64,000 bases of DNA from Cellulomonas sp. C5510 (GCF_019797765.1 NZ_CP081862.1:496001-560000); one strand, 5' to 3'. Positions 11,611 through 21,850 are shown, counted from the first letter of the stretch. The notes: generated by a model from the sequence alone, not told the origin. Numbers and translations are program-made.

Positions 11611-12698
11611 CGCGGCTGGGGACCGGCGTCGTCGGCGCGGGCCGGGTCGGCGCCGTGCTGGGGAGCGCCCTGCGCGCCGCCGGGCACCCGGTGGTCGCGG
11701 TCAGCGCGGTGTCGGAGGCCTCGCGGGAGCGGGCCGACGCGCTGCTGCCGGGCGTCCCGGTGCTGGACGTGCCGGAGGTCGCCCGGCGCGCGGAGCTGGT
11801 GCTGCTGGCCGTCCCGGACGACGCGCTGCCCGGCCTCGTGACCGGTCTCGCCGCGACGGGCGCCTGGCAACCCGGTCAGATCGTCGTGCACACCGCCGGT
11901 CGCTACGGCGCCGGTGTCCTGGACCCCGCCCGCGCCGCGGGCGCGATCCCCATCGCCCTGCACCCGGCGATGACGTTCACCGGGACCTCGCTGGACCTGT
12001 CCCGCCTCGTCGGCTGCACGTTCGCGGTCACGGCCCCGGCCGCGGTGCTGCCGATCGGCCAGGCCCTCGTCGTCGAGATGGGCGGCGAGCCGGTGGTGCT
12101 CGGCGAGGACGCGCGGCCGCTGTACCACGCGGCGCTCGCGCACGGCGCGAACCACCTCGTCGTGCTCGTCGCGCAGGCCGGGCAGGCGCTCGCGGCGGCG
12201 GGGGTCGCGGACCCCGGCGCGGTGCTGCGACCGCTGCTGTCCGCCGCGCTGGACGGCGCCCTGCGCGCGGAGTCCGCAGGCGGCGGCCGGGACGCCGAGG
12301 GCGAGGTCAGCAACGGCGCGATCACGACGCTCACCGGGCCCGTGCGCCGCGGCGACGCCGGGACGGTGCGCGACCACCTGGTCGAGCTCGGCGCGCTCGG
12401 CGTCCGCACCGGGGCCACCGACGTCGCCGCGTCGTACCGCACGCTCGCGCGCGCAGCGGCCGGACGGGCGCACGCGGCCGGGCTGCTGCGGCCGGACCAG
12501 GGCCAGGCGGTGCTGGACGCGCTCGCGGACCCGGCGGGCGACGCCCCGGAACCCGGTCGGGCGGTCGGCGCCCCGTCGGACGCGGCCCCCGGTCACGTCG
12601 CGGGACCCGAGAGGGGTACCGTGCACGGCGCGCACCACGACGAGAGCGGCCGGCCCGGGGACGCCCCGGCGCCCGCCGACGAGGAGGACCAGGCATGA
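11607..12698 (+). CDS. Rossmann-fold / DUF2520 NAD(P)-binding oxidoreductase-like protein
   Basis: 363 residues. An N-terminal dinucleotide fold (VVGAGRVGAVLG, residues 8-19) is followed by a 6-phosphogluconate-dehydrogenase-like helical DUF2520 domain (HPAMTFTG, then the helical region to about 300). It starts at ATG 11607, overlapping the previous stop, and its own stop overlaps panC (ATGA 12695-12698). Its constant position next to panC in actinobacteria has led to suggestions of a link with pantothenate synthesis (for example a ketopantoate-reductase-like role), but the reaction is not established. The C-terminal 50 residues are low-complexity. Confidence 0.82.
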   Translation: MTRLGTGVVGAGRVGAVLGSALRAAGHPVVAVSAVSEASRERADALLPGVPVLDVPEVARRAELVLLAVPDDALPGLVTGLAATGAWQPGQIVVHTAGRYGAGVLDPARAAGAIPIALHPAMTFTGTSLDLSRLVGCTFAVTAPAAVLPIGQALVVEMGGEPVVLGEDARPLYHAALAHGANHLVVLVAQAGQALAAAGVADPGAVLRPLLSAALDGALRAESAGGGRDAEGEVSNGAITTLTGPVRRGDAGTVRDHLVELGALGVRTGATDVAASYRTLARAAAGRAHAAGLLRPDQGQAVLDALADPAGDAPEPGRAVGAPSDAAPGHVAGPERGTVHGAHHDESGRPGDAPAPADEEDQA

Positions 12699-13582
12699 CC
12701 CAGGCACGCACCGGTGCCCCCACCGTGGTGCGCACCCGCGCCGAGCTCGCCGCGGCCCTGGCGCCCGGCGACGCCCGACGGCGACGCGCGGTGGTCATGA
12801 CCATGGGCGCCCTGCACGCGGGGCACCTCGCGCTCGTCCGGGAGGGCCGGGCGCGGGCGGAGCAGGTCGTCGTCACGATCTTCGTCAACCCGCTGCAGTT
12901 CGCCCCGCACGAGGACCTCGACCGCTACCCCCGGGACCTGCCCGGCGACCTCGCGTCCCTCACCGCTCCGGGCCTGCTCGGCGCGGGCGACGTCGTGTTC
13001 GCCCCCGCACCGGCCGAGATGTACCCGGACGGCGACCCGGTCGTGCGCGTCGACGCGGGCCGCATCGGCAGGGTGTACGAGGGCGTCACCCGCCCGGGGC
13101 ACCTCGACGGGGCCCTCACGGTCGTGCTCAAGCTCCTGCACCTGACCGCGCCCGACGTGGCCCTGTTCGGGCGCAAGGACGTGCAGCAGCTCGTCGCGGT
13201 CAGCCGCATGGTCCGCGACCTCGAGGTGCCCGTCGAGGTCGTCGGCGTGCCCACGGTCCGCGACGACGACGGGCTCGCGCTCTCCTCGCGCAACGTGTAC
13301 CTCTCGGCCCCCGAGCGGCAGCAGGCGCTCGCGCTGTCCCGTGCGCTCGCGGCGGGTGCCGCGGCGGCCGAGGCCGGCGGGTCGCCGGACGACGTCAGGT
13401 CCGCCGCCCGCACGGTGCTGGACGCCGCGGGCGTCGCCACCGACTACGTGGCGCTCGTGGACCCGGCGGGGTTCGACGACGTCACCCGGCCCGGGCCGGC
13501 CGGCACGACGTCGGTCCTCGCGCTCGCGGCCACCGTGGGCGCCACGCGCCTGATCGACAACTCCGACGTGAGGTGGGGCTGA
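12695..13582 (+). CDS. panC: Pantothenate synthetase (pantoate-beta-alanine ligase)
   Basis: 295 residues. The HIGH-like nucleotide-binding motif is HAGH (residues 41-44) in TMGALHAGHLALVR. FGRKDVQQLVAV supplies the KMSKS-equivalent region, and LSSRNVYLS is conserved. It forms pantothenate from pantoate, beta-alanine and ATP. The next gene, panD, makes the beta-alanine, so both halves of this step are co-encoded. The start overlaps the DUF2520 stop. panB is not in the window. Confidence 0.96.
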   Translation: MTQARTGAPTVVRTRAELAAALAPGDARRRRAVVMTMGALHAGHLALVREGRARAEQVVVTIFVNPLQFAPHEDLDRYPRDLPGDLASLTAPGLLGAGDVVFAPAPAEMYPDGDPVVRVDAGRIGRVYEGVTRPGHLDGALTVVLKLLHLTAPDVALFGRKDVQQLVAVSRMVRDLEVPVEVVGVPTVRDDDGLALSSRNVYLSAPERQQALALSRALAAGAAAAEAGGSPDDVRSAARTVLDAAGVATDYVALVDPAGFDDVTRPGPAGTTSVLALAATVGATRLIDNSDVRWG

Positions 13583-13585
13583 GGC

Positions 13586-14083
13586 ATGACCTCGCTGCTG
13601 CGGCCGATGATGATCGGCAAGATCCACCGCGCGACCGTGACCCAGGCCGACCTGCACTACGTCGGCTCCATCACCGTCGACGCGCACCTGCTCGCGGCCG
13701 CGGACCTGCTGCCCGGGCAGCAGGTCGACGTGGTCGACGTGACCAACGGCTCCCGGCTGACGACCTACGTCATCGCGGGGGAGGCCGGCTCCGGGCAGAT
13801 CTGCATCAACGGCGCCGCGGCGCACCTCGTGCACCCCGGTGACGTCGTCATCCTCATCGCCTACGGGATGCTGGCCGACGCCGAGGCCCGCACCTACGAG
13901 CCGCGCGTCGTCCTCGTCGACGCCGACAACCGCGTGGTGGACACCGGGCACGACCCCGGCACCGTCCCCGTGCAGTGGACCGACGCCTCCGGGCTGCACC
14001 CCAGCGGGGTGCCGTTCGACGAGGGCCGCGCGCTCGTGGAGCGCGACCCCGCGGGCCCGGCGGGCCGTGCGGCCGGTGACTGA
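13586..14083 (+). CDS. panD: Aspartate 1-decarboxylase (pyruvoyl enzyme)
   Basis: 165 residues. The self-cleavage site Gly27-Ser28 is in [10 protein letters not shown]; Ser28 becomes the pyruvoyl group after processing. It decarboxylates aspartate to beta-alanine for panC. The core ends near residue 120; the additional 40 or so residues form a C-terminal tail typical of actinobacterial forms. It starts 3 nt after panC and its stop lies inside the beginning of nadB. Confidence 0.95.
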   Translation: MTSLLRPMMIGKIHRATVTQADLHYVGSITVDAHLLAAADLLPGQQVDVVDVTNGSRLTTYVIAGEAGSGQICINGAAAHLVHPGDVVILIAYGMLADAEARTYEPRVVLVDADNRVVDTGHDPGTVPVQWTDASGLHPSGVPFDEGRALVERDPAGPAGRAAGD

Positions 14084-15767
14084 CCGGGTCGCACGCCGGC
14101 TCGCGGCCCCCGCGCCCGGGTGGACGGCTCGGGCCGACGCGGTCGTCGTCGGCTCCGGCATCGCGGGCCTGACCGCCGCGCTGGAGCTGCGCGCCCGGCT
14201 GGCGCGCGTCCTGCTCGTCACCAAGGACGTGCTCGTCTCGGGCTCGACCGTCTGGGCGCAGGGTGGCATCGCCGCGGCGCTCGACCCGGCGGACTCCCCG
14301 GAGGCGCACCTGCGGGACACCCTCGAGGCCGGCGTCGGGCTCTGCGACCCGCGGGCCGTCGAGGTGCTGGTCACCGAGGGGCCCGCGCGCGTGCGGGAGC
14401 TCGTGGCGCGCGGTGCCGTGTTCGACACCCAGCCCGACGGGCACCTGAGCCTGACGCGCGAGGGCGGCCACCACGCGGACCGCGTCGCGCACGCCGGCGG
14501 CGACGCCACGGGCGCGGAGATCTCCCGGGCGCTGGTCGACGCGGTGCGCTCCGACCCGGGCATCGAGGTGATCGAGCACGCGCTCGTCCTCGACGTGCTC
14601 ACCGGCGCGCCCGGGCGCGACGGCCGGCCGGGCCCCGTGTGCGGGGTGACCCTGCACGTCATCGGGGAGGGCAGCCGCGACGGCGTCGGTGCCGTCCTCG
14701 CGCCCGCCGTGGTGCTCGCGACCGGAGGCATCGGGCAGGTGTTCCGGTCGTCCACCAACCCCGTGCAGGCCACCGGTGACGGCCTCGCCGCCGCCCTGCG
14801 CGCCGGTGCCGCCGTCGGTGACGTGGAGTTCGTGCAGTTCCACCCGACGGTGCTGTGGCTCGGGTCGGGCGTCAAGGGCCAGCTCACGCTGGTCTCGGAG
14901 GCCGTGCGCGGCGAGGGGGCGGTGCTCGTCGACACCGACGGGCACCGCTTCATGCCGCAGGTGCACCCCCTGGCGGAGCTCGCGCCGCGGGACGTCGTGT
15001 CGCGCGCGATCGTCCGGCAGCTCGCCCGCACCGGGTCCGACCACGTGCTGCTGGACGCCCGGCACCTCGGCGCCGAGCGGCTGCGCCGCCGGTTCCCCAC
15101 CATCGCGGACCGCCTCGCGGAGCACGGCATCGACCTCGCGACCGACCTGGTGCCGGTCGCCCCCGCCCAGCACTACCACTCGGGCGGCGTCGTCACCGAC
15201 CTCGTGGGCCGTTCGACGCTGCCCGGGCTGTACGCCGTCGGCGAGGTCGCCTGCACCGGCGTGCACGGGGCGAACCGGCTGGCGTCCAACTCGCTGCTGG
15301 AGGGGTTGGTGTTCGCGCACCGCGCCGCCCGGGACGTCGCCCGGCGGCTCGACGCGGGCACGCTGCGGCCGTCCGAGCCCGTCGAGCGCCCCGGCGGCGC
15401 GGCGCTCGTGGCCGGCGCCGCGCGGTCCCGCATCCAGCGGATCGCCAGCGACGGGCCGGGCGTGCTGCGGTCCGCCGCGGGGCTGGAGGCGGCCGGGCGG
15501 GCGCTGCGCGCGGTCCGCACGGACGCCCACCGCACCCCCGACGGCGGCGCGGTGCCGGTCGCCGGCCCGCAGGTCGCGGAGTGGGAGACCACCAACGTGC
15601 ACCAGGTCGCCACGGTGCTCACCGCCACCGCGGCGACCCGGCGGGAGACCCGCGGCGGGCACCTGCGCAGCGACTTCCCCGCGGGCGACGACGCCTGGCT
15701 GCTGCGGGTGGTCGCGACGCTCGACCCGGACGGGGGCCTCGTGCAGCGACGGGTGCCGCTCGAGTGA
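14076..15767 (+). CDS. nadB: L-aspartate oxidase
   Basis: 563 residues from GTG 14076 (GTG 14067 also possible), overlapping the panD stop. An FAD-binding GSGIAG motif lies at residues 26-31. Conserved active-site segments are [36 protein letters not shown] and [13 protein letters not shown]. The enzyme oxidises L-aspartate to iminoaspartate, the first step of de novo NAD synthesis. nadC follows at once, but nadA (quinolinate synthase) is not in this window, so the middle enzyme must be encoded elsewhere. The gene shares its substrate, aspartate, with the adjacent panD. Confidence 0.95.
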   Translation: MTDRVARRLAAPAPGWTARADAVVVGSGIAGLTAALELRARLARVLLVTKDVLVSGSTVWAQGGIAAALDPADSPEAHLRDTLEAGVGLCDPRAVEVLVTEGPARVRELVARGAVFDTQPDGHLSLTREGGHHADRVAHAGGDATGAEISRALVDAVRSDPGIEVIEHALVLDVLTGAPGRDGRPGPVCGVTLHVIGEGSRDGVGAVLAPAVVLATGGIGQVFRSSTNPVQATGDGLAAALRAGAAVGDVEFVQFHPTVLWLGSGVKGQLTLVSEAVRGEGAVLVDTDGHRFMPQVHPLAELAPRDVVSRAIVRQLARTGSDHVLLDARHLGAERLRRRFPTIADRLAEHGIDLATDLVPVAPAQHYHSGGVVTDLVGRSTLPGLYAVGEVACTGVHGANRLASNSLLEGLVFAHRAARDVARRLDAGTLRPSEPVERPGGAALVAGAARSRIQRIASDGPGVLRSAAGLEAAGRALRAVRTDAHRTPDGGAVPVAGPQVAEWETTNVHQVATVLTATAATRRETRGGHLRSDFPAGDDAWLLRVVATLDPDGGLVQRRVPLE

Positions 15768-15772
15768 GGTCC

Positions 15773-15778
15773 TAGGCT
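15773..15778 (+). promoter_or_regulatory. -10 box TAGGCT for nadC
   Basis: TAGGCT ends 8 nt before GTG 15787, in the 19-nt gap after nadB. It implies a separate leaderless nadC transcript. Confidence 0.45.
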
Positions 15779-15786
15779 TGCTCGCC

Positions 15787-16776
15787 GTGACCCCCACGGA
15801 TCCCCCGGCCCCGACGGTCCCCCACGCCGTGCCCGCGCCGGCGCCCGCTCCGGCGCCCGCGTCGGCCGGCTCGCTCGACCCGGCGTGGCTCGCCCGCACG
15901 GTCGCCGTCGCGCTCGACGAGGACCTCGGGCCCGCGCCCGGCCGGGACGTCACGACGCAGGCGACCGTCGACCCCGCCGTCACCGGCGAGGCGCACCTCG
16001 TGGCGCGCGAGCCGGGCGTCGTCGCCGGGCTGCCGGTCGTCGCCGAGGTGCTGCGGCAGGTCGCCTCACGGCTCGGTCTCGCGGCCCCGGCGGTCGAGCA
16101 GCGCGTGCCCGACGGCACCACGGTCGCCGCCGCGGACGTGCTCGCCGTGCTCACGGGGCCGGTGCAGGCCCTGCTGGTCGCCGAGCGCACGGCGCTCAAC
16201 CTCGCGTCCCGGGCCTCCGGCGTCGCCACCCACACCCGGCGCTGGGCTGACGCGCTCGCCGGCTCGGGCGCGCAGGTGCTCGACACCCGCAAGACCACCC
16301 CGGGCCTGCGTGAGCTCGAGAAGTACGCGGTGCGCTGCGGCGGCGGCACGAACAAGCGCATGGGCCTCTACGACGTGGCGATGGTCAAGGACAACCACGT
16401 GGTGGCGGCGGGAGGCGCCGCCGCCGCGGTGCGGGCGGTGCGCGAGCGGTTCCCGGACGTCGTCGTCCAGGTCGAGGCGGACACCACCGCCCAGGCGCTC
16501 GAGGCCGTCGGGGCCGGCGCCCGGTTCCTCCTGCTCGACAACATGCCGACCCCGGTGCTCGCCGCGACCGTGGCCGCCGTGCGGGCGCTCGAGCCCCGGG
16601 TGGGTCGCGTCGAGCTCGAGGCGACCGGCAACCTCACGCTCGCCCGAGCGGCGGAGGTCGCCGCCACCGGCGTCGACTACCTGTCCGTCGGCGCCCTCAC
16701 GCACTCCTCGCCGATCCTCGACCTCGCGCTGGACCTCGTCGCCGGGCTGTCCGGGCCGGTCCCCGGCGCTCGGTAG
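15787..16776 (+). CDS. nadC: Nicotinate-nucleotide pyrophosphorylase (carboxylating)
   Basis: 329 residues. Conserved QPRTase segments are [29 protein letters not shown] and [10 protein letters not shown], plus the phosphate-binding [12 protein letters not shown]. It condenses quinolinate with PRPP to nicotinate mononucleotide. The first 30 residues are a Pro/Ala-rich extension before the enzyme fold. GTG 15787 follows a TAGGCT box. It is the last NAD gene of the pair; lysS starts 9 nt later. Confidence 0.95.
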   Translation: MTPTDPPAPTVPHAVPAPAPAPAPASAGSLDPAWLARTVAVALDEDLGPAPGRDVTTQATVDPAVTGEAHLVAREPGVVAGLPVVAEVLRQVASRLGLAAPAVEQRVPDGTTVAAADVLAVLTGPVQALLVAERTALNLASRASGVATHTRRWADALAGSGAQVLDTRKTTPGLRELEKYAVRCGGGTNKRMGLYDVAMVKDNHVVAAGGAAAAVRAVRERFPDVVVQVEADTTAQALEAVGAGARFLLLDNMPTPVLAATVAAVRALEPRVGRVELEATGNLTLARAAEVAATGVDYLSVGALTHSSPILDLALDLVAGLSGPVPGAR

Positions 16777-16779
16777 GAT
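16774..16779 (+). promoter_or_regulatory. -10 box TAGGAT for lysS
   Basis: TAGGAT ends 6 nt before GTG 16786 and overlaps the nadC stop, giving a likely leaderless lysS mRNA. Confidence 0.5.
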
Positions 16780-16785
16780 CGGCGG

Positions 16786-18315
16786 GTGACCGACGCCCCC
16801 GCCGCAGCCCCCGTCGACGACCTCCCCGAGCAGCTCCGGTTCCGTCGCGAGAAGCGCGACCGCCTGATCGCCGAGGGCGTCGAGCCGTACCCGGTCGGCG
16901 TGCCCCGCACGCACACGGTCGCCGAGGTCCGCGCCGGCTACCCCGACCTGGAGCCGGGCCAGGAGACCGAGGACGAGGTCGGCGTCGCCGGCCGCGTGGT
17001 GTTCCTGCGCAACACCGGCAAGCTCTGCTTCGCCACGCTGCAGGACGGCGAGGGCAACCGCCTCCAGGCGATGCTCAGCCTCGCGAACGTCGGCGAGGAC
17101 CGCCTGGCGGCGTTCAAGGCGGACGTCGACCTGGGCGACCACCTGTTCGTGCACGGCCGTGTCGTGTCGTCGCGCCGCGGCGAGCTGTCCGTCATGGCGG
17201 ACGCCTGGCAGCTCGCGGCGAAGTCGCTGCGGCCGCTGCCGAACCTCTACGCGCGCGGCGACGAGGAGGCACCGGAGCTCTCCGAGGAGGTGCGCGTCCG
17301 GCAGCGCTACGTCGACCTGATCGTGCGTCCGGCCGCCCGCGACGCGGTCCGGCTGCGGGCGGGGGTCGTGCGCTCGCTGCGGGACAGCTTCCACCGGCGC
17401 GGCTACCTCGAGGTCGAGACGCCGATGCTGCAGACGCAGCCCGGCGGCGCGGCGGCCCGTCCGTTCGTCACGCACATGAACGCGTTCGACATGGACCTGT
17501 ACCTGCGGATCGCGCCCGAGCTGTTCCTCAAGCGCGCGGCCGTCGGCGGCCTCGAGCGCGTCTTCGAGATCAACCGGAACTTCCGCAACGAGGGCGCCGA
17601 CTCCTCGCACTCGCCCGAGTTCGCGATGCTCGAGGCGTACGAGGCCTACGGCGACTACGACACCATGGCCGCTCTCACCCGCGACCTCGTCCAGACCGCC
17701 GCGCAGGACGTCCTCGGCACCACGACCCTGACGCTCGCCGACGGCTCGGAGTACGAGGTCGGCGGCGAGTGGGCGCAGCTCACCATGTACGGTTCGCTGT
17801 CCGAGGCGCTGGGCGAGGAGATCACGCCGCAGACGTCGGTGGCGCACCTGCAGGCGGTCGCGGACAAGCACGAGGTCGTGCTCGACCCGAAGCGGGTCAG
17901 CCACGGCAAGCTCGTCGAGGTGCTGTGGGAGGACCTGGTCGGCGAGAAGCTCCACGCGCCGACGTTCGTGCGTGACTTCCCGGTCGAGACCAGCCCGCTG
18001 ACGCGCGACCACCGGACGGTCCCCGGGCTGGTCGAGAAGTGGGACCTGTACGTGCGCGGGTTCGAGCTCGCCACCGCCTATTCCGAGCTCGTCGACCCGG
18101 TGATCCAGCGCCAGCGGTTCGAGGCGCAGGCGCTCCTCGCGGCAGCGGGCGACGAGGAGGCCATGCGGGTCGACGAGGACTTCCTCGCCGCCGTCGAGTA
18201 CGCGCTGCCGCCCACCGGCGGCATGGGCATGGGCGTCGACCGGCTGCTCATGGCCCTCACCGGCCTCGGGATCCGCGAGACGATCCTGTTCCCCCTGGTG
18301 AAGCCGCAGGCCTGA
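16786..18315 (+). CDS. lysS: Lysine--tRNA ligase, class II
   Basis: 509 residues. An N-terminal OB-fold anticodon-binding domain (about 60-160) is followed by a class II catalytic core with motif 2 [13 protein letters not shown] and motif 3 [15 protein letters not shown] near the C-terminus. It charges tRNA-Lys in the cytoplasm. Length and architecture are those of the standard housekeeping enzyme, without the extra membrane domain of LysX. No T-box or other leader is present because the start is only 6 nt after the -10-like element. Confidence 0.97.
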   Translation: MTDAPAAAPVDDLPEQLRFRREKRDRLIAEGVEPYPVGVPRTHTVAEVRAGYPDLEPGQETEDEVGVAGRVVFLRNTGKLCFATLQDGEGNRLQAMLSLANVGEDRLAAFKADVDLGDHLFVHGRVVSSRRGELSVMADAWQLAAKSLRPLPNLYARGDEEAPELSEEVRVRQRYVDLIVRPAARDAVRLRAGVVRSLRDSFHRRGYLEVETPMLQTQPGGAAARPFVTHMNAFDMDLYLRIAPELFLKRAAVGGLERVFEINRNFRNEGADSSHSPEFAMLEAYEAYGDYDTMAALTRDLVQTAAQDVLGTTTLTLADGSEYEVGGEWAQLTMYGSLSEALGEEITPQTSVAHLQAVADKHEVVLDPKRVSHGKLVEVLWEDLVGEKLHAPTFVRDFPVETSPLTRDHRTVPGLVEKWDLYVRGFELATAYSELVDPVIQRQRFEAQALLAAAGDEEAMRVDEDFLAAVEYALPPTGGMGMGVDRLLMALTGLGIRETILFPLVKPQA

Positions 18316-18335
18316 GACGGGTCCGGGGTGCGGCG

Positions 18336-18341
18336 TACGCT
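18336..18341 (+). promoter_or_regulatory. -10 box TACGCT
   Basis: TACGCT ends 6 nt before ATG 18348, fitting a leaderless transcript of the small membrane protein. Confidence 0.45.
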
Positions 18342-18347
18342 GACCGC

Positions 18348-18524
18348 ATGGACATCGGCCCCGCGCTCGCCGCGCTGATCCCGTCGATCGGCGTCGGGCT
18401 CGTCTTCTGGTTGGTCATCCGGGCGCTGGTGAACGCCGACCGCACGGAACGCGCCGCATTGGCGCGCCTGGACGCGCAGGACCTCGAGCGGCAGAAATCC
18501 GCTGAGAACGCCACCGAAAAGTGA
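18348..18524 (+). CDS. Small single-pass membrane protein
   Basis: 58 residues. One hydrophobic segment (about residues 5-27, ALAALIPSIGVGLVFWLVIR) is followed by a charged helix rich in Arg, Asp, Glu and Lys. No family name can be given with certainty; short proteins of this design between lysS and lsr2 are frequent in related actinobacteria. The ATG follows a TACGCT box by 6 nt. The gene is real on the strength of that box, its base composition and the clean membrane-plus-charged-tail design. Confidence 0.65.
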   Translation: MDIGPALAALIPSIGVGLVFWLVIRALVNADRTERAALARLDAQDLERQKSAENATEK

Positions 18525-18542
18525 CGTCCGCGTGCGTTCGCT

Positions 18543-18571
18543 TTGACGGTCGCGCACCGTGGTGCCATGCT
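18543..18571 (+). promoter_or_regulatory. Promoter of lsr2
   Basis: TTGACG (18543-18548), a 17-bp spacer, then CATGCT (18566-18571): a good sigma-70-type promoter, one of the few in the window with a recognisable -35. It predicts a 5' leader of roughly 65 nt before ATG 18645. The surrounding 18480-18660 segment is noticeably richer in A and T than its neighbours, which could allow Lsr2 autoregulation. Confidence 0.6.
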
Positions 18572-18644
18572 TTTCCGGACCGCACGAATACATGCCGCTG
18601 ATGATGGCGGGGGGAAGCGGCGGCCAACGGCTCGGGAGGGCGAA

Positions 18645-18983
18645 ATGGCACAGAAGGTTCAGGTCCTGCTCGTGGACGACATTGACGGCGGAACCGCCGA
18701 CGAGACGGTGTCGTTCGCGCTGGACGGTGTGTCCTACGAGATCGACCTGACGACCGAGCACGCCACCGAGCTGCGCGACGCGCTGGCGACGTGGGTCGGG
18801 CACGCGCGCAAGACCGGCGGTCGTTCCGGCGGCCGCGGCGGTTCGGCGGGCGGTGCGAGCCGTCCCCGCCGCTCGTCCGACGCGGGCGCCGTCCGCGCCT
18901 GGGCGAAGGAGAACGGCTTCGAGGTCTCCGAGCGCGGGCGCATCTCCGCGGAGATCCGCGAGGCGTACGACGCCGCGCACTGA
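18645..18983 (+). CDS. lsr2: Lsr2 nucleoid-associated protein
   Basis: 112 residues. The N-terminal dimerisation domain (MAQKVQVLLVDDIDGG...DETVSFALDG) is joined by a Gly/Arg/Ser-rich linker to a C-terminal DNA-binding domain containing AVRAWAKENGFEVSERGRI. The family's RGR minor-groove hook is present. Lsr2 is the actinobacterial H-NS analogue that binds AT-rich DNA and silences acquired genes. A GGAGGG ribosome-binding site lies just upstream of ATG 18645. A strong bidirectional terminator follows. In mycobacteria clpC1 comes next; here the xylose locus does. Confidence 0.96.
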   Translation: MAQKVQVLLVDDIDGGTADETVSFALDGVSYEIDLTTEHATELRDALATWVGHARKTGGRSGGRGGSAGGASRPRRSSDAGAVRAWAKENGFEVSERGRISAEIREAYDAAH

Positions 18984-19000
18984 CGCGACGACGCCGCCGC

Positions 19001-19042
19001 GCACGAAGGCCCGGCCCCCGCGAGGGGGCCGGGCCTTCGTGC
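19001..19042. terminator. Bidirectional terminator between lsr2 and xylB
   Basis: Perfect 19-bp inverted repeat (arms 19001-19019 and 19024-19042, loop GCGA) between convergent genes lsr2 (+) and xylB (-). The arms are GCACGAAGGCCCGGCCCCC and its complement. Confidence 0.8.
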
Positions 19043-19061
19043 GTCGAGCCGCGGGGCCGGG

Positions 19062-20492
19062 TCAGGGACGGGTGCCCGTCAGGTCCCGCACCGCCGCGTA
19101 CTGCTCGCGGACCCGCGGGGCCGCGTCGGCCGCGAACACCTCGGCCGCCCCGCTCGCGGTCCACGCCGGCGGCTCCTGGGCACCGGACAGCACCCACGCG
19201 GCCTGGCGTGCGGCGCCGTCGGCCACGTACTCGCCGGGCGGGGGCACGAGCACGTCGAGCCCCAGCACGGCGGGGGCGATGCGGCGGACCGCCTCGGACT
19301 GCGCGCCGCCGCCGATCAGCGACACCCGCTCCACCGGCACGCCCTGGGCGCGCAGGGCGTCGAGGCCGTCGGCGAGCGCGCACAGCATGCCCTCGACGGC
19401 CGCGCGCGCGAGGTGCGCGGGCGTGGTGTTCGCCAGCCGCATGCCGTGCAGGGCGCCGGTGGCGTCGGGCTTGTTCGGGGTGCGCTCCCCCTCGAGGTAG
19501 GGCACCAGCACCAGGCCGTCGGCCCCGGCGGGGGCGGACAGCGCGAGCGCGGAGAGGCCGGCGTGGTCGACGCCCAGCATCCGCGCGGCGGCGTCCAGCA
19601 CCCGGGAGGCGTTGAGCGTGCAGGCGAGCGGCAGGTAGCGGCCGGTCGCGTCGGCGAAGCCGGTCACCATGCCGGTGCCGTCGGCCGTCGGCCGGGCGGC
19701 GACCGCCGAGACGACGCCCGACGTGCCGATCGAGATCGCGACATCCCCGGCGACCATGCCGAGCCCGAGCGCCGCCGCGGCGTTGTCGCCGGCGCCGGAC
19801 CCGAGCAGCGCGCCCTCGCGCACCGGACCGCCGGCGCCCGCGCGCCCCGCTGCCTCGTGCGGCGCGACGACCCGCGGCAGCGCGGCGTCGTGCCCGAGGC
19901 CGAGCTCGAGCAGGTCGCGGCGGTAGTCCTCGGTGAACGGCGACCAGTAGCCGGTGCCGGACGCGTCGGACCGGTCGGTGGCGAGCGCGGCGAGGTCGGC
20001 GGCACCCGGCCCGTGACCGGCGAGGCGCCAGGTCAGCCAGTCGTGGGGGAGCGCGACGGCGGCCACCCGGGCGGCGGCGTCGGGCTCGTGGTCGCGCAGC
20101 CAGCGCAGCTTGGTGACGGTCAGCGACGCCACCGGCACGGAGCCGATCGCGTCGGCCCACGCCTGCGGCCCGCCGAGCTCGCCGATCAGGTCGAGCGCCG
20201 CCTGGGCCGAGCGGGTGTCGTTCCAGAGCAGGGCGTCGCGCACGACCTCCCCGTCGGCGTCGAGCGTGACCATGCCGTGCTGCTGCCCGCCGACCGCGAC
20301 CGCGTCGACGTCGTCCAGCCCGCCGGCGTCGCGGACGGCCGTCTGCAGGGCGTCCCACCAGTGCCGGGGGTCGATCTCGGTGCCGTCCGGGTGCGAGGCG
20401 CGGCCGGTGCGCACGAGCGCCCCGGTCTCGGCGTCGCGCACGACGACCTTGCAGGACTGGGTGGAGGAGTCCACCCCGGCGACGAGTGCCAT
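19062..20492 (-). CDS. xylB: Xylulokinase
   Basis: 476 residues. FGGY-family kinase with the N-terminal phosphate-binding region [11 protein letters not shown], a GGQQHGMV substrate segment, and [13 protein letters not shown] containing the catalytic Asp. It phosphorylates D-xylulose to xylulose 5-phosphate for the pentose phosphate pathway. It is second in the xylA-xylB unit, 111 nt behind xylA, and a strong hairpin in that gap probably reduces its expression relative to xylA. The start ATG has AAGGA-type sequence upstream (reverse of 20498-20505). Confidence 0.95.
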   Translation of the reverse strand: MALVAGVDSSTQSCKVVVRDAETGALVRTGRASHPDGTEIDPRHWWDALQTAVRDAGGLDDVDAVAVGGQQHGMVTLDADGEVVRDALLWNDTRSAQAALDLIGELGGPQAWADAIGSVPVASLTVTKLRWLRDHEPDAAARVAAVALPHDWLTWRLAGHGPGAADLAALATDRSDASGTGYWSPFTEDYRRDLLELGLGHDAALPRVVAPHEAAGRAGAGGPVREGALLGSGAGDNAAAALGLGMVAGDVAISIGTSGVVSAVAARPTADGTGMVTGFADATGRYLPLACTLNASRVLDAAARMLGVDHAGLSALALSAPAGADGLVLVPYLEGERTPNKPDATGALHGMRLANTTPAHLARAAVEGMLCALADGLDALRAQGVPVERVSLIGGGAQSEAVRRIAPAVLGLDVLVPPPGEYVADGAARQAAWVLSGAQEPPAWTASGAAEVFAADAAPRVREQYAAVRDLTGTRP

Positions 20493-20543
20493 GGGATGCG
20501 TCCTTGCTGTGCTGTGGGGGTCGGGCGGGGGAGCGGGGAACCG

Positions 20544-20584
20544 CCGAGGGCGGGCACGACGTCGGACGTCGTGCCCGCCCTCGG
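20544..20584 (-). terminator. Hairpin between xylA and xylB
   Basis: Perfect 20-bp arms (20544-20563 and 20565-20584) around one central base in the intercistronic gap; in RNA the inner bases would form the loop. It is likely a partial terminator or an mRNA 3'-end stabiliser that favours xylA over xylB. Confidence 0.65.
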
Positions 20585-20603
20585 CAGCAGGGTGTGCGTG
20601 TGC

Positions 20604-21791
20604 TCAGCGGGCGCCGAGCGCGTGCTCCAGCGCGAGCTGGTTGAGGCGGACGAAGCCGAAGCCGCGCGCCGCGACGCCGTCGACGTCGAAGTCCTCGAAC
20701 GCCGAGCGGTCGGCCAGCAGGTCGGCCAGGGTCTCGCCCTCGCCGAGCGTCGGCTGGGCCAGCTCGAGCACGCCGGACGCCTCGAGGGCCTCCTGGACCT
20801 CCGGGTCCGCGCGGAACGCCTGCGCGCGCTCCTTGAGGATCAGGTAGGTGTCCATGTTCGCCTTGGCCGAGGCCCACACGCCGTCGAAGTCCTCGGTGCG
20901 GGACGGCTTGTAGTCGAAGTGGCGCGGGCCGTCGTAGCGCGGGCCGCCGGCCGGGAAGCCGTTCTCGATGAGGTCGACGGTCGCGAACGCGGAGAACAGG
21001 TCGCCGTGCCCGAACACCAGGTCCTGGTCGTACTTGATGGAGCGCTGGCCGTTGAGGTCGATGTGGAACAGCTTGCCGGCCCACAGCGCCTCGGCGATGC
21101 CGGACGTGTAGTTCAGGCCCGCCATCTGCTCGTGGCCGGTCTCCGGGTTCAGGCCGACGATGTCGCCGTGCTCGAGCTTGGCGATGAGGCCGAGCGCGTG
21201 GCCGATCGTCGGGAGCAGGATGTCGCCGCGGGGCTCGTTCGGCTTCGGCTCGATGGCGATCCGCAGGCCGTAGCCCTTCTCCTTGATGTACGCGGCGACG
21301 GTGTCGATGCCCTCGGCGTACCGGTCGTGCGCGGCGTTGAGGTCCTTGGCCGAGTCGTACTCGGCGCCCTCGCGCCCGCCCCACATGACGAAGGTGTCGG
21401 CACCGAGCTCGGCGGCGAGGTCGACGTTGCGGATGACCTTGCGCAGGCCGTAGCGGCGGACGCGGCGGTCGTTCGAGGTGAACGCGCCGTCCTTAAAGAT
21501 CGGGTGGCTGAACGTGTTGGTCGTGACCATCTCGACCGTGATGCCGGTGTCCGCGAGCGCCTGCTTGAAGCGGGCGAGGATGCGGTCGCGCTCGGCGGCG
21601 TCGGAGCCGAACGGCACCACGTCGTCGTCGTGGAAGGTCACGTGCGCGGCGCCGAGCTCCGCGAGCTTGTGGACGGACTCCACCGGGTCGAGCCACGGAC
21701 GGCTGGCCGAGCCGAACTGGTCCTGGGCGTTCCAGCCGACGGTCCAGAGACCGAAGGAGAACTTGTCGGCGGGGGTGGGCGTGCGCACCAT
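20604..21791 (-). CDS. xylA: Xylose isomerase
   Basis: 395 residues, the class I length of actinobacterial xylose (glucose) isomerases. The catalytic pair His54/Asp57 lies in [11 protein letters not shown], the metal-binding Glu/Lys in [11 protein letters not shown], and further metal ligands in GHEQMAGLN and FHIDLNGQ. It converts D-xylose to D-xylulose with divalent metal. ATG 21791 has a good GAGGAGTG site just upstream. It is transcribed divergently from a ROK regulator, with a candidate operator in the 108-nt gap. Confidence 0.97.
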   Translation of the reverse strand: MVRTPTPADKFSFGLWTVGWNAQDQFGSASRPWLDPVESVHKLAELGAAHVTFHDDDVVPFGSDAAERDRILARFKQALADTGITVEMVTTNTFSHPIFKDGAFTSNDRRVRRYGLRKVIRNVDLAAELGADTFVMWGGREGAEYDSAKDLNAAHDRYAEGIDTVAAYIKEKGYGLRIAIEPKPNEPRGDILLPTIGHALGLIAKLEHGDIVGLNPETGHEQMAGLNYTSGIAEALWAGKLFHIDLNGQRSIKYDQDLVFGHGDLFSAFATVDLIENGFPAGGPRYDGPRHFDYKPSRTEDFDGVWASAKANMDTYLILKERAQAFRADPEVQEALEASGVLELAQPTLGEGETLADLLADRSAFEDFDVDGVAARGFGFVRLNQLALEHALGAR

Positions 21792-21850
21792 CGGGGTTCA
21801 CTCCTCATCGAAGAACACGGCGACCGCTGCGGACACTGCGAGCACAGCGG

